Assembly (NCBI GenBank): GCA_016844745.1
Contig: JAERMQ010000007.1
Span: forward strand, 62,001-126,000
From: Ignavibacteria bacterium
GTDB taxonomy: Bacteria > Bacteroidota > Ignavibacteria > Kapaibacteriales > UBA2268
Reading direction: 5' to 3'
DNA: 64,000 nt
Positions 9,215-18,967 of the stretch are shown in pieces (positions within the stretch are counted from its first letter, which is position 1; every line of letters starts with the position of its first letter). Under the pieces are notes generated by a model that saw only the letters and a list, made by a program, of their open reading frames with translations, had not been told where the DNA came from and ran no database searches. A program made the translations under genes and the position numbers.

Positions 9215-10117
9215 ATGAAAAACCTGAGAATTTTACTTGTAATAATAATAGCAACGCTATTATCCTGCCAAAATAATGACCCTTTATCGCCTGATACTTT
9301 CCCGGAAATTGTTAAGACCCGTTATTCATTACAAGGAACCGTATGGAAATGGGAAAAATATAAGGACGAAAAAGGGAAAATAATTTTTGTTGAAGATTCC
9401 AATAAGCGCCCTTTTATTTTAGACTTTGTAAACGATTCTTCAATAAAAGGATTGTCCGGTTGTAATGACTTTGGATGTGGTTATTCAATGAACAAAGATT
9501 CAATCATTATCCAAGATGGTCTTACAACTGAAGTTAATTGCTCATTAACGGGTCTATTCTTTTCTTCATTAAGTGGTAAAAGTATTTTTGCTGCGAATGA
9601 CAATGAAATGCTCTTGAAAACAAATCATCCCGAATGCAAAGAAATGTACTTCACGAGGAATACATCTAATCCGAAATTTCACAGAAATGAAATTAAAGAT
9701 ATTGATGTGAATGGCGATGGTATTGTAGATTTTTCGTTTAATTATATTGATTACTATGATACCAATAACATTAACTTAATCAATGAGGGATTATCCGTAC
9801 ATGCTACTAATAAAGGCAATTATTTTACCCCATCTTTTCAATTCAAAAAATTAAATGATACTATCGGTAATAATATCAAGTATTTTGATAAGGTTATTCA
9901 ACAAATATCGGAATGTTGTAAATATTACTTTGGCTGGTATGATTATTGGTTCCCATCTTATACGAAAAAATATATGCCAATAAAAGTAAAATTATCCGAT
10001 GGAGAACACTTAGGCTGGATTTGCATTTCTGTGTCAAGACGAACAGGGGATTTGACAATACATGATTATACACTAAATAAAATAGCAAATATGCCCATAA
10101 TTGCCGGAAAGAAATAA
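9215..10117 (+). CDS. META-domain lipoprotein
   Basis: The 300-residue product has a lipoprotein signal with lipobox LLSC (Cys ~18). A META domain (HslJ-like) spans ~38-150: GTVWKWEKY at its start, then GLSGCNDFGCGYSM and a TEVNCSL segment matching the family's T-x-x-x-C pattern. META domains are found in heat-inducible HslJ and in secreted inhibitors; molecular roles vary. The C-terminal half (~150-300) is not recognised but contains DIDVNGDGIVDFSFNY, a repeat-like calcium-binding-type loop. It stands alone between repeats. Confidence 0.8.
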   Translation: MKNLRILLVIIIATLLSCQNNDPLSPDTFPEIVKTRYSLQGTVWKWEKYKDEKGKIIFVEDSNKRPFILDFVNDSSIKGLSGCNDFGCGYSMNKDSIIIQDGLTTEVNCSLTGLFFSSLSGKSIFAANDNEMLLKTNHPECKEMYFTRNTSNPKFHRNEIKDIDVNGDGIVDFSFNYIDYYDTNNINLINEGLSVHATNKGNYFTPSFQFKKLNDTIGNNIKYFDKVIQQISECCKYYFGWYDYWFPSYTKKYMPIKVKLSDGEHLGWICISVSRRTGDLTIHDYTLNKIANMPIIAGKK

Positions 10118-10325
10118 TCAATTTTCTTTAATAAGCATTTTATAAGAATTAATTTATTTAAAATTTATATTCCTTAGCCTGTTATAGATTTGCTTTGGTT
10201 AAAAAATTCGCCACAAGTGATTGCAATCGCAGAAATAACTATAAAACATTTCAATAAATTTATATTATGCGGATATAATTTTTGGTTTGCTTTTTGCTAA
10301 TCTCAATATATAGTTTTATTAAGGT

Positions 10326-10454
10326 GGGTTCTAAAAATTCAATTTAGGCTGTCATTCTGAGCGAAGCGAAGAATCTATCTTGTTGATTTTAAAGAAAACT
10401 GGATTCTTCGCTTCGATTCTTCGCTTCGCTCAGAATGACAATTTTTAGAACCCC
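10326..10454. repeat. Nested dispersed palindrome (GTCATTC family)
   Basis: Outer arms GGTTCTAAAAATT / AATTTTTAGAACC enclose inner arms GTCATTCTGAGCGAAGCG (10351 onward) and their complement ending at 10439. The right arm has an extra internal copy of a GATTCTTCGCTTC segment. It lies in the gene-free stretch 10118-10491; the rest of that stretch (10118-10325) shows nothing recognisable. The outer arms recur around 52312-52373. Confidence 0.85.
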
Positions 10455-10491
10455 CCTTAATTGTAAAATGTAATATTATATTAGGAGAATT

Positions 10492-10683
10492 ATGAATAAA
10501 ACTTCTGTTTACGACAAAGTAAATTTCTATCGCACCGAGCCTTCGAACAAGAGTTCGAAGTTCCTGAAAGACCACGATATCAGGAACAGGCAGTTGTTAA
10601 TCGATATACTTGGCAACGGTAACCGTCAGCATGTAACAAAAGTAATTCGTGATTGGGTTTCTGCTGCTGAGAGTATGGAATAA
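10492..10683 (+). CDS. Small hypothetical protein (63 aa)
   Basis: The frame MNKTSVYDKVNFYRTEP...VSAAESME is preceded by a good ribosome-binding sequence (AGGAG six bases before the ATG) and has no overlapping competitor. The product is soluble, basic in the middle (HDIRNRQLLIDILGNGNRQHVTKVIRDW), and predicted mainly helical in its second half. No family was recognised. A palindrome (10725-10804) follows 40 bases after the stop. The clear Shine-Dalgarno match is the main reason for calling it real. Confidence 0.5.
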   Translation: MNKTSVYDKVNFYRTEPSNKSSKFLKDHDIRNRQLLIDILGNGNRQHVTKVIRDWVSAAESME

Positions 10684-10724
10684 AGTACTTCCATAAAGAA
10701 AAAATATGGACAAATTGAAAAATT

Positions 10725-10804
10725 AAGAACCCCTCCCTAACCCTCCCCGAAGGGGAGGGAATCTAAGTCCCCTCCCCTTCGGGGAGGGTTAGGGAGGGGT
10801 TCTT
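10725..10804. repeat. GC-rich palindrome, 35-bp arms (CCCTCCCTAACCCTCCCC family)
   Basis: Perfect 35-bp arms (10725-10759 and 10770-10804) each contain the inner hairpin CTCCCCgaaGGGGAG. The same arm sequence is found at 55320-55410 and 55921-56021, on either side of a DUF559 endonuclease gene. Here it is an orphan copy ending six bases before the stop-codon end of the minus-strand multi-haem gene, and could also serve as its terminator. Confidence 0.95.
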
Positions 10805-10810
10805 CGACTT

Positions 10811-13060
10811 TCAATTTATTATATTAAACTGCCTTATATAATCTTTATCACCTATTGTTATTCTCAGGATAAACGTTCCTGACGGCAGTGTGCCTTCAAT
10901 AGGAATATTCTCATTATTCACTCCGGGTTGTCTCGAGCCGTTTGAAGCTTTTATGGGTATTTCGGAGCCATTAATGCCGAACAACCTGAATTCAACCGAT
11001 TCAACAGTATTAAGTTCATAACTGATATTGATTATTCTACCAGCCGGATTGGGATAAACCTTAAGATTTAATATATCGGTAAATTCATTTCCGACATCGT
11101 TTATTGTCGATTCACTCCAGATTTTGAATTTAAAGATATCGCAACTATCGAGTACTGTTTTTGGCGGCATTTTAGCGCATCCACTGCCTCCTGAGACGCC
11201 GCAATACATCAGCTTTCTATTAGCAAGGGAAATTGAATCAATTGTGAAATCCAGTCCATTGGGAGCATCGATACCGTCCCTGTGGCAACTCGTGCAATTG
11301 GCTTTCAGAATCAGTTTGATTGTTTTCAAAAATGAAAATCCTGTCGTATCGCATGGCGTTGTATCCTGGGCGCTGCTCCAAATCCTCAATTTGGTAAGTG
11401 AGCAGGAATCAATAAACAATCCAGGCGGCATGGGTTTATAACCTGATACATGATTCGAAGCTGCATATACCAATTTTCGTGAATTAATAACAACAGTGTC
11501 TATTGATAAATCCAGACCTTTTGGCGGATTCGGTCCACTATGGCATGTAACGCAATTATTCACTATTATTGGTCTGATTGTACCGGAGTAAGTAATATTA
11601 TTAGTATCGCAGGGTTTATTATCTTTCTGCAACGCCCATATTCTGTACTTTGCTGTCGAACATGTATCGAGGGTAATTCCCGGAGGCATCGTTGCATAAC
11701 CGGTTATTTTTGATGTAGCGCCGTAAATTCTTAATGTTGCCCGAATAATAATACTATCCTTAGTATAATCAAGACCTAAAGGCGGGTTAGCTCCGCTATG
11801 ACAGCTTAAGCACTGGGTTTGCATTAATGGTTTAATAGTACCCGAAAATGTAACATTTGAAGTATCGCAGGGTTCCGTAATTTTAGGATAAGCCCAGATT
11901 TTAATTTGCTTCACGGTACAACTATCTGCTTTTATTCCCGGAGGCATTGTTGTATAGCCCGATAATCCTGCAACAGCGCCATAAATTCTTGTTTTATTTA
12001 TTTTAACTAAGGTATCGCTCGTAAAGTCGAGACCCTTAGGAGGATTAGTTCCGCTATGGCAGCTTATGCACTGCTTTTGTAATATCGATTTTATGGTTGA
12101 ATCATAAGTAACGTGGGTAGTATCGCATGGACCCGTAACATTTGGCAAAGCCCATATCCTGATTTTTTTAATTGAGCAGGTATCAGCCTTAAATCCGGGA
12201 GGCATCGCTTTATATCCGGACAATCCGGCAATGGCTCCATAGATTCTCATTTTTGAATTATCTGAAATATTATCATTTGAAAAGTCTAAACCAAGGGGGG
12301 AGCTATAACCGGTATGGCAGGAGAAACATAAATTCTGCAAAATAGGTTTGATTGAACCACTATAAGTGATTTTGGATGTGTCGCATGGTCCTGTTAAATT
12401 ACCAACTACCCATATCCTGATTTGTGCTTTATAACAATCGTTGAGTGTAAATGGCGGAGGCATTGCAACATAGCCGGTTAAACGCAATACCGAACCGAGT
12501 ATTTTCATTTTCATACTCTGTACAATAGCGTCATTACTGAAATCAATACCACCCGAAGGATTAGAACCGCTGTGGCATCCGATGCAATTCGTTTGTAGGA
12601 TTGGTTTGATATTCCCATTATATGAAACATTGCTTGTATCGCATGGAGCATTGCTGCATGATGTATTATTAGCGCCCTCCTGAATCCATTGCCTGATTAA
12701 TGAAATCTGAGACTGGGTTGGTTGTGGGTGGTCAAGAGGGGGCATCCTGTCTTCGGAGTTGGCTTCCACCATTTTTATATATATTTCACTATCATCAGGA
12801 TTACCCGGTTTAAGTTTTGCTTTTATACCGGAATAGTTTGTCAGGTCTATGCCTTCCTTGCGTGTCTTGCTGTCATGGCAACCGCTGCTACCGCAATACG
12901 AAACGAAAAGTGGCAATACATCTCTTGTAAAACAAACAGGGTCAGCAAGTGGTTTTTCTTTGGATTTATTTAATACTCTCAGACCATTTTTTAAATCATT
13001 ACCGAATAGAATAGCAACAACTGATGACAGAACCAATAAAAGTATTATTATCTTTTTCAT
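10811..13060 (-). CDS. T9SS-secreted multi-haem cytochrome-like repeat protein
   Basis: The 749-residue protein has a signal peptide (1-20). A first planctomycete-cytochrome-like module contains CGSSGCH (a CX4CH spacing, Cys56/61) and ends DRMPP...IRQWIQEGA. Six tandem modules of ~80-90 residues follow, each with one CxxCH haem motif (CIGCH, CFSCH, CISCH, CLSCH, CVTCH, CTSCH) and a distal MPP, whose Met may be the second haem ligand. A T9SS type A sorting domain (YPNPAGR ... GTFILRITIGDKDYI) forms the C-terminus. It probably carries electrons at or outside the outer membrane. Haem attachment at CX4CH is uncertain. Confidence 0.85.
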   Translation of the reverse strand: MKKIIILLLVLSSVVAILFGNDLKNGLRVLNKSKEKPLADPVCFTRDVLPLFVSYCGSSGCHDSKTRKEGIDLTNYSGIKAKLKPGNPDDSEIYIKMVEANSEDRMPPLDHPQPTQSQISLIRQWIQEGANNTSCSNAPCDTSNVSYNGNIKPILQTNCIGCHSGSNPSGGIDFSNDAIVQSMKMKILGSVLRLTGYVAMPPPFTLNDCYKAQIRIWVVGNLTGPCDTSKITYSGSIKPILQNLCFSCHTGYSSPLGLDFSNDNISDNSKMRIYGAIAGLSGYKAMPPGFKADTCSIKKIRIWALPNVTGPCDTTHVTYDSTIKSILQKQCISCHSGTNPPKGLDFTSDTLVKINKTRIYGAVAGLSGYTTMPPGIKADSCTVKQIKIWAYPKITEPCDTSNVTFSGTIKPLMQTQCLSCHSGANPPLGLDYTKDSIIIRATLRIYGATSKITGYATMPPGITLDTCSTAKYRIWALQKDNKPCDTNNITYSGTIRPIIVNNCVTCHSGPNPPKGLDLSIDTVVINSRKLVYAASNHVSGYKPMPPGLFIDSCSLTKLRIWSSAQDTTPCDTTGFSFLKTIKLILKANCTSCHRDGIDAPNGLDFTIDSISLANRKLMYCGVSGGSGCAKMPPKTVLDSCDIFKFKIWSESTINDVGNEFTDILNLKVYPNPAGRIINISYELNTVESVEFRLFGINGSEIPIKASNGSRQPGVNNENIPIEGTLPSGTFILRITIGDKDYIRQFNIIN

Positions 13061-13209
13061 TGAAGTCTCTTATTTTATTAGCACAAAACTCATATAGCAA
13101 ATTTATGTAAATTTTCATTAAATGATAATTTTTATTCGTTATAATAAATTGTTATGTTTTATATTGTTGTATGGATTTCATAATACTAAGAGACTGTTGA
13201 AAAAGTCAA

Positions 13210-13293
13210 GAAGAATGTCATTCTGAACGAAGTGAAGAATCCAGAAGCCGCATTGTGACTGGATTCTTCACTTCGTTCAGAATGACATTCTTC
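13210..13293. repeat. Perfect 34-bp-arm palindrome (GTCATTC family)
   Basis: Arms 13210-13243 and 13260-13293 are exact reverse complements around a 16-base loop. A second, outer pair (CTGTTGAAAAA near 13196 and TTTTTCAACAG near 13305) makes a nested structure of about 125 bp. This is the best-preserved member of the dispersed GTCATTCTGA...TCAGAATGAC family. It lies in the gene-free stretch 13061-13389, which otherwise contains a low-complexity 'cctaaa' run at 13345-13386. Confidence 0.95.
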
Positions 13294-13389
13294 CATATAA
13301 TTAGTTTTTCAACAGGCTCCTAAACGAAAACAACAAAAATCCTTAAAATCTAGACCCCTAATAGCCTAAACCCCTAAAAGCCTAAAATA

Positions 13390-15069
13390 TTAATTCTTTT
13401 TCAGATAAATAGAGTAGCAGCCATGCTTCTCTGCAAGAAGATAATTGGAAATAATAAAATCCTGAAGAATTGAGCAGGTAACACTGAAATCCTGTTCGGG
13501 TTTATTATCGTAACCCCAGTTGTCATCATGAATTATTACCTTAGTATTGTGTTTTATTATATCGGAAATTACTTTAAGTTGTTTTTCTTTTGAGGGTCTG
13601 ACAATCAAATCATTGAGCGAATCGAAATAAGTAGGATTCTTCCTTTCGGTGAGTAAATAGAGTGGTGGTGCATCCCAGGGAGTAACGAAAATAAATTCAT
13701 CTTTTTTAGTATTTTTTTCTATAAAATCAATTACGGCCGCTACATCAGAAGCATAAGTTTTATTTGGGTAAAAAAGTGTGCCGTGTTTAGTATTTATTAT
13801 TATCTGAGGATTTTTCTTCAAATATACAAAATTGAATACAGGAATTAATAAAGTCAAACTCATTAAGGATAATGTTCCTCCAATAAATAACCTATTGATT
13901 CCCCTTAGAAGGGATTCTTTGTTCCTGCCAAAGTAAAATACTGAAAGGTACCAGAACATTATTAAATGTGGCGCCGAAGATGTAGAAATATGTGCTCCGT
14001 CCGACCTGCCAAATCCTCTCGGCAGGGATATTAAACCCCATAGAAGCAGTGACAGCGCTATACAAATTACTCTTTTATCCGGTTTTGATTTGACAAATTG
14101 TATGAAAACTATAATAGAAATAAATGGAATTATATATATCAATGTCATTGGAAGTATTTTGATTATATGATATATAAAAAAAATAATCTGCCCGGGACTA
14201 AAATTTGTCATCAAGGTATAAATATCCCTGTTCATTGCCAATGAAATATCGATTGTTTCGAAAAAATAAGGAAGGTTCATCGATGTGCCGTTACTCACAC
14301 TCTCAAATACTACTTCCCGAAAAAATATTGGTAATATATCGTAGAATGGAATTGCAATTACAATAGCTATAAAACAAATCCCGGATAAATATAGTGAAAT
14401 GACTTTCAATTTAAATCTTAGACTTTTTTTATACAATATGCAATAAATAACTAAAGTGAGTAAAAATGCTGCGGCGGCAGCGCCTGCATCGTAGAACCGG
14501 AATGTTAGGCTGCAACCGATAAAGAAACCCGATAGAAAAACATAAACAGGCTTTTCACCTTTGATGTAAAGTGTCAAAGTAATTGCCGATAGCAGAATAA
14601 ATAACAAATATAAATTTATATAATCCGGACCGACATATAATGTAATAACACTTGAATAAAAAAATGTTAGAGTAAGCAATATGGCTCTTGTATTGGTTTT
14701 TACGAGCAACTTACCGAAATAGAAAGTACAAACTCCTGCTGCAGATGAAAATAAAATTGTGGCATTGCGTATGTAATCAATGTTAATACCAAAAAGCTTT
14801 ATTATCAAAGCAGGGAAGTAAACTTCTCCCGGAGTAAATAGTAACCAGAAATCCCTGTAGGGCAGTTCTCCATTCAATATTCTTATTGGATTATTCAGGT
14901 ATTCAGTTAAATCGCACCCAATACGGGACATATTTCTTGAAAAATATGAAATAATGAATAATAATATTAGAATTGAAAAAGCAATTAGATGAGGATTGGC
15001 TTGATTAAATTTATTTACTAATTTATCACCAAATCTAAAAATATCTTTTTTTATTAAATTAATATTCAC
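13390..15069 (-). CDS. Polytopic membrane glycosyltransferase (GT39/ArnT-like)
   Basis: The 559-residue protein has about ten membrane helices after a basic N-terminus. The first periplasmic loop reads GCDLTEYLNNPIRILNGELPYRDFW..PGEVYFPAL, matching the D-x(n)-G-x-xPYRDF...PG pattern of polyprenyl-phosphate-sugar-dependent glycosyltransferases (PMT/ArnT superfamily). The C-terminal ~140 residues form a soluble domain. Such enzymes transfer sugars from lipid carriers to glycans, lipid A or proteins on the periplasmic side; the acceptor is not known here. Its ATG overlaps the stop of the PolX-like gene (15066-15069), so the two are translationally coupled although functionally unrelated on present evidence. 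Confidence 0.78.
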   Translation of the reverse strand: MNINLIKKDIFRFGDKLVNKFNQANPHLIAFSILILLFIISYFSRNMSRIGCDLTEYLNNPIRILNGELPYRDFWLLFTPGEVYFPALIIKLFGINIDYIRNATILFSSAAGVCTFYFGKLLVKTNTRAILLTLTFFYSSVITLYVGPDYINLYLLFILLSAITLTLYIKGEKPVYVFLSGFFIGCSLTFRFYDAGAAAAAFLLTLVIYCILYKKSLRFKLKVISLYLSGICFIAIVIAIPFYDILPIFFREVVFESVSNGTSMNLPYFFETIDISLAMNRDIYTLMTNFSPGQIIFFIYHIIKILPMTLIYIIPFISIIVFIQFVKSKPDKRVICIALSLLLWGLISLPRGFGRSDGAHISTSSAPHLIMFWYLSVFYFGRNKESLLRGINRLFIGGTLSLMSLTLLIPVFNFVYLKKNPQIIINTKHGTLFYPNKTYASDVAAVIDFIEKNTKKDEFIFVTPWDAPPLYLLTERKNPTYFDSLNDLIVRPSKEKQLKVISDIIKHNTKVIIHDDNWGYDNKPEQDFSVTCSILQDFIISNYLLAEKHGCYSIYLKKN

Positions 15070-16745
15070 CTGTTTTGGTATCCTTTTATTCGTTCCAGAA
15101 AATCATCGCAAGACAAGCAATTAACGACATCCTTTGCTTCAATAAAGCCTTTGCGGGCTACCGATAAACCTGAAAAGACATCGCTCATCGTTGTAGTAGA
15201 ATGTGAGTCGGGATTTATTGCAATTTGAACGCCTTTCTCTTTTGCATAAATTATGTTTTCCCAGGGCAGGTCGAGTCTGTACGGATTTGCATTGAATTCG
15301 ATAATCTTTCCGTAATCCGCCGCGGCATCGATTATCTCGGTGATATTTAATTCATAAGGCTGGCGCGTTAGAAGCAACCTACCGGTAGGATGCCCGAGAA
15401 TATGAGTGAATGGGCTCATTAGAGCATAAATTATTCTTCTCGTCATTTCCTGGCGTGTCATTTTAAAATTGGAATGAATCGAGGTTACAACAACATCAAA
15501 ACTACTCAGAACTTCTTCGGGATAATCGAGTGAACCGTCGGGAAGTATGTCGGATTCGACTCCTTTCAGAATCCTGATTCCCAATCCTTCTTTATTCAAA
15601 TTTTCAATTTCCCCATGCTGCTCCGCAACACGTTCGATTGATAAACCACCTGTGTATGCGGCTGCCCTGCTATGGTCGCAAATTGCGATATACTCGAAAC
15701 CAAGTTCCTTTGCGGCTAATGCCATTTCCCGGATTGTATTGCGCCCATCACTCCAAACAGTATGCACATGCAGCATACCCCGTAAATCCTTCGGTTCGAC
15801 AAGTTGCGGAACTTTGTGATTAATAGCAAAATCGAGTGCATCTGGGCTTTCCCTCAATTCGGGAGGAAGGTATTGCAAATCAAGATACTCGTATAATTCC
15901 TGCTCATTGTTAAATGCTAATGGATTTCCATTTTGTACAAAACAACCATTTGTGATTTCAATACCTTTTTCGTTCAGTATTTTGTTGAAAGAGTTTATAT
16001 ATTCATTGCTTCCTGTCTTTTCGTGAAGTGTTGGAATAAAGCCTTCGCTCTTGCAGGTCTGGATAGTTATTGGCAAGTCGATTTTTGAATTGTCGATTTT
16101 CGTACTATAATCATTAAGAAAGGCAGATTCATCCATGGTTTCTACTATTAGAAAAAAATCTGAAATGGTTTCGCAAGCCCTGCGAATCGAACCTGCGAAG
16201 CGAGCCTGTTCGACTGAAGGGAGTTTATTTATTTCATTCAAAAGCTGCTCGGCATCGAGCCTTGCCGATTGTTGATGACGACGACCGCGAGCTGCTTTTT
16301 TGTGGGAAATACCGACTAATATTTCTTCCTGGAATTTCGGGGTAAAACCTTTCAATTCTGTTAGTTTATTATCCAGACAAGCTGATTCGAGTTCTTCGAG
16401 TGTCGATATTTTAAATGTATCGAACAATTGCTTTGTGCGCTTTGGACCCAATCCGCTTATTTTTGTTATTTCAACTAATGATTCGGGCACTTCTGAGGTT
16501 AATTTTTCATAAAATGATATTGAGCCGGCATTGTAATATTCCGTAATTTTATTTACGAGAGCATCGCCGAAACCCTTAATTTCCGAAAGCCGCCCTTCAT
16601 GAGTTAGATATTCCAGATCGTAAACTCCGCTCTTAATTATTTCTGCCGCGTTGGAATAAGCACGGGATTTGAACGGATTCTCTCCTTTTATTTCCAAAAG
16701 AATCGCTGAATTATTCATTATTTTTATTAATTTTTTTATATCCAT
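15066..16745 (-). CDS. PolX-like protein with PHP phosphoesterase domain and degenerate polymerase site
   Basis: The 559-residue protein follows bacterial DNA polymerase X. It has an 8-kDa-like helical domain (1-75), helix-hairpin-helix segments (SGLGPKRTKQLF, LKGFTPKFQEEIL), a pol-beta palm, TGSNEYI, YLPPELRE and a C-terminal PHP domain (~325-559). The PHP ligands look complete: HVHTVWSDG, CDHS, GVESDI, HSN, GHPTGR and NPDSHS. In the palm, the expected paired aspartates after GSxRRxxET appear as SDFF, so the second is lost, and the strand that should carry the third reads ITIQTC. The nuclease is probably active while polymerisation is doubtful. The family acts in base-excision repair. Confidence 0.85.
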   Translation of the reverse strand: MDIKKLIKIMNNSAILLEIKGENPFKSRAYSNAAEIIKSGVYDLEYLTHEGRLSEIKGFGDALVNKITEYYNAGSISFYEKLTSEVPESLVEITKISGLGPKRTKQLFDTFKISTLEELESACLDNKLTELKGFTPKFQEEILVGISHKKAARGRRHQQSARLDAEQLLNEINKLPSVEQARFAGSIRRACETISDFFLIVETMDESAFLNDYSTKIDNSKIDLPITIQTCKSEGFIPTLHEKTGSNEYINSFNKILNEKGIEITNGCFVQNGNPLAFNNEQELYEYLDLQYLPPELRESPDALDFAINHKVPQLVEPKDLRGMLHVHTVWSDGRNTIREMALAAKELGFEYIAICDHSRAAAYTGGLSIERVAEQHGEIENLNKEGLGIRILKGVESDILPDGSLDYPEEVLSSFDVVVTSIHSNFKMTRQEMTRRIIYALMSPFTHILGHPTGRLLLTRQPYELNITEIIDAAADYGKIIEFNANPYRLDLPWENIIYAKEKGVQIAINPDSHSTTTMSDVFSGLSVARKGFIEAKDVVNCLSCDDFLERIKGYQNR

Positions 16746-17052
16746 TGTTTTTTTAACTTTTATTCTTATCAGTTTCTAAACTTCTAATCATTTGAAAGTT
16801 GCCATTCCAGCGAAGTTTCAATTATTTTTTTAAATAAACAAATTTTCAAAATGAATTAATTGTACTTGTATTTATTGATAATTACATATAAATTAAAACA
16901 AAAATAAGATTAATTTTCAAATGAACGCTTTAATAAAATATAATTTTATGGATTTTAAAGTATGAATTTTTTCTTTTTCGACAGAAGTTTATTAATTTGC
17001 AAAGATATGTATAAGGGAAATAACTAATATAAAATATATATAAGAAAAATAT
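16746..17052. other. Divergent intergenic region, nothing recognised
   Basis: This 307-base AT-rich spacer lies between the divergently read PolX-like gene and the IPT/TIG lipoprotein gene, so it must hold both promoters. A near-match to the Bacteroidota -7 element (TTaaTTTG, ~16992-16999) lies upstream of the plus-strand gene. No repeat or RNA gene is evident. Confidence 0.4.
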
Positions 17053-18402
17053 ATGACAAAGAAATTTTATTCTTTAATTTACATTCTTTCATTCATATTT
17101 TTGCTCTCTTTAATTTCCTGCAGCGAGGAAACTAAAGAAGTTCAAACACAAGAAGGTGCTTCGGCTCAAATCAAAGGCATATTCCCGTTGATGTTCAAAC
17201 CTGGCGATACCGTCACAATAACAGGTAAAAACTTTGGTGCAAATCAAGGTAGCAGCTATATAGAATTTATTGGCATTAAAGAAGACAACATACTCTGGAT
17301 AATCGAGAATAATGAAGAAATCAGCAAAGAAGCCGAAGGATATGAATTTTGGAGCGATACGCTTATTAAAGTGATTGCTCCATCGGATGCTGTTTCCGGA
17401 AGGCTCTATATCAATCGGCGTGAAAGTAATGGATTTGAATATCAGATTAACAGACCCACTTACGTAAATGTAATTGATTCGACGGTTAAGGTTTCGCTTA
17501 TTATTTCTATTATTTTTATCTATCTCAAAATCAACAAAATCTGGAAGCGCAAGCATGAATTGGAGGTAGCCGACAGCCAATCCTTAATCGGATTGGGGAT
17601 ATATATTGTTAATTGCATATTATGGGTAAGTTATTACATATTCGTTACCTCCGATACCAAAAGTATGCTGGATACGACAATCTACATTTTCGAAGGGACA
17701 ATATTCTTTATAATCGGTACTGGAATATTCGTCAAAGGACAACGCGGGCAGCGTATCTGGCATTTGATTATACGTTCATTGCGTTTGGAGCGTAAAGAAG
17801 CGGACTACTTAATTAAACGTTTCTTCCGACCGGCAAATGCCGAAAAGATATTGAATATCCTCCACCAGCTTGCTATGATTGATAACGAATTGGCGCCGAA
17901 GGAACAGGAACTGCTCGAATCTTTCGCAAAGGAATGGAATATTGATTACAATGTTGAGAAATTAAACAAAGAGCATCGGAATGACCCGGCAAATAATTTC
18001 ATTCGTCTGAGGAAAAGCCTTGCCGAATATCTCGAGCAAGACCCCCAGAAAGAGCAGGTTTCCCAGTTACGAGATATGATGGATGCCATGATTCAGGCAG
18101 ATGACATAGTAGCTGCAGAAGAAGAGTTAATTTTCAACGAGCTTAAAGGAATTATTGATAATTTCTTAGATAAAGAAAAGCTAAATGCATTGTATCACGT
18201 ATTGATTGTACCACAGAAACATGAGCAGGAAGAGTTGATTTCGGACATGCTGCCGGAAGCTACAATGATACAGATTTCAGGAGGAAATGCATTCCGCATA
18301 GGTTCCTATTATTCGCATAAATATGCTGAAATGATTTGCAATCAATACCGTGATATGAAGCTATTTACAATTGTTTTTAATCCACCTGAAGAAAAAAATT
18401 AG
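17053..18402 (+). CDS. Lipoprotein with IPT/TIG domain, membrane helices and TerB-like domain
   Basis: The 449-residue protein begins with a lipoprotein signal ([10 protein letters not shown], Cys ~23). An IPT/TIG immunoglobulin-like domain follows (~38-135; [21 protein letters not shown]). Three hydrophobic helices come next (~145-162, 178-198, 213-228), then a soluble region with a TerB-like helical stretch ([24 protein letters not shown], ~270-350). The C-terminal segment repeats the [16 protein letters not shown] acidic pattern. The helices place the TIG domain outside and the TerB-like part in the cytoplasm. A lipoprotein signal on a polytopic protein is unusual, so Cys23 may simply sit in a signal anchor. 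purE starts 8 bases downstream. Confidence 0.7.
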   Translation: MTKKFYSLIYILSFIFLLSLISCSEETKEVQTQEGASAQIKGIFPLMFKPGDTVTITGKNFGANQGSSYIEFIGIKEDNILWIIENNEEISKEAEGYEFWSDTLIKVIAPSDAVSGRLYINRRESNGFEYQINRPTYVNVIDSTVKVSLIISIIFIYLKINKIWKRKHELEVADSQSLIGLGIYIVNCILWVSYYIFVTSDTKSMLDTTIYIFEGTIFFIIGTGIFVKGQRGQRIWHLIIRSLRLERKEADYLIKRFFRPANAEKILNILHQLAMIDNELAPKEQELLESFAKEWNIDYNVEKLNKEHRNDPANNFIRLRKSLAEYLEQDPQKEQVSQLRDMMDAMIQADDIVAAEEELIFNELKGIIDNFLDKEKLNALYHVLIVPQKHEQEELISDMLPEATMIQISGGNAFRIGSYYSHKYAEMICNQYRDMKLFTIVFNPPEEKN

Positions 18403-18410
18403 GAAACAAA

Positions 18411-18917
18411 TTGAACACAACAAATCCAAAAATAAGTATTATAATGGGCTCGGATTCCGATTTGCCCATAATGAACCAGGCAGCGGAAATCTGCAAAAAA
18501 TTCGAAGTTGAATACGAGATGCGGGTAATTTCGGCTCACCGCACACCGAACGATGCAATTGAATATGGCTCCAATGCCAAAAATAGAGGCATTCGGGTAA
18601 TCATTGCCGGCGCCGGTGGGGCTGCACATTTGCCGGGTGTCTTGGCTGCCGTTACGACCTTGCCAGTAATCGGCGTTCCGATATTATCATCAGCATTGAA
18701 CGGCATGGATTCGCTTCTTTCGATTGTGCAAATGCCGCCGGGAGTGCCAGTTGCAACTGTTGGTATTGGCGCAGCTAAGAATGCCGGTTTGCTTGCAATG
18801 CAGATTCTTTCTTTATCCGATTCAGCATTAGCTAAGAAATACTCGGGATATAAAGCTGCATTAGCTGACGAATCGCGGGCAAAGAACAACAGACCGGAAT
18901 TCGGTGGAAAAGATTAA
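18411..18917 (+). CDS. purE: N5-carboxyaminoimidazole ribonucleotide mutase (PurE class I)
   Basis: The 168-residue protein shows the PurE signature from its start: [21 protein letters not shown], then [12 protein letters not shown] with the catalytic His, and the [13 protein letters not shown] and PVIGVP loops. It converts N5-CAIR to CAIR in purine biosynthesis. The start is a TTG preceded by AGGA, because the first ATG would fall inside the conserved MGSDSD motif. It follows the TIG-TerB-like gene by 8 bases and is probably in the same transcript. purK is not in the window. Confidence 0.95.
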   Translation: MNTTNPKISIIMGSDSDLPIMNQAAEICKKFEVEYEMRVISAHRTPNDAIEYGSNAKNRGIRVIIAGAGGAAHLPGVLAAVTTLPVIGVPILSSALNGMDSLLSIVQMPPGVPVATVGIGAAKNAGLLAMQILSLSDSALAKKYSGYKAALADESRAKNNRPEFGGKD

Positions 18918-18967
18918 TTCAACTTAACTTATTCTATAGGCTCTAAATTCATTAGAATCAATAGTAA

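Noticed and set aside
10725-10804. Simple intrinsic terminator
   Set aside because: The arms are too long (35 bp) and are repeated at other loci, so it is listed as a repeat; a secondary role in termination remains possible.
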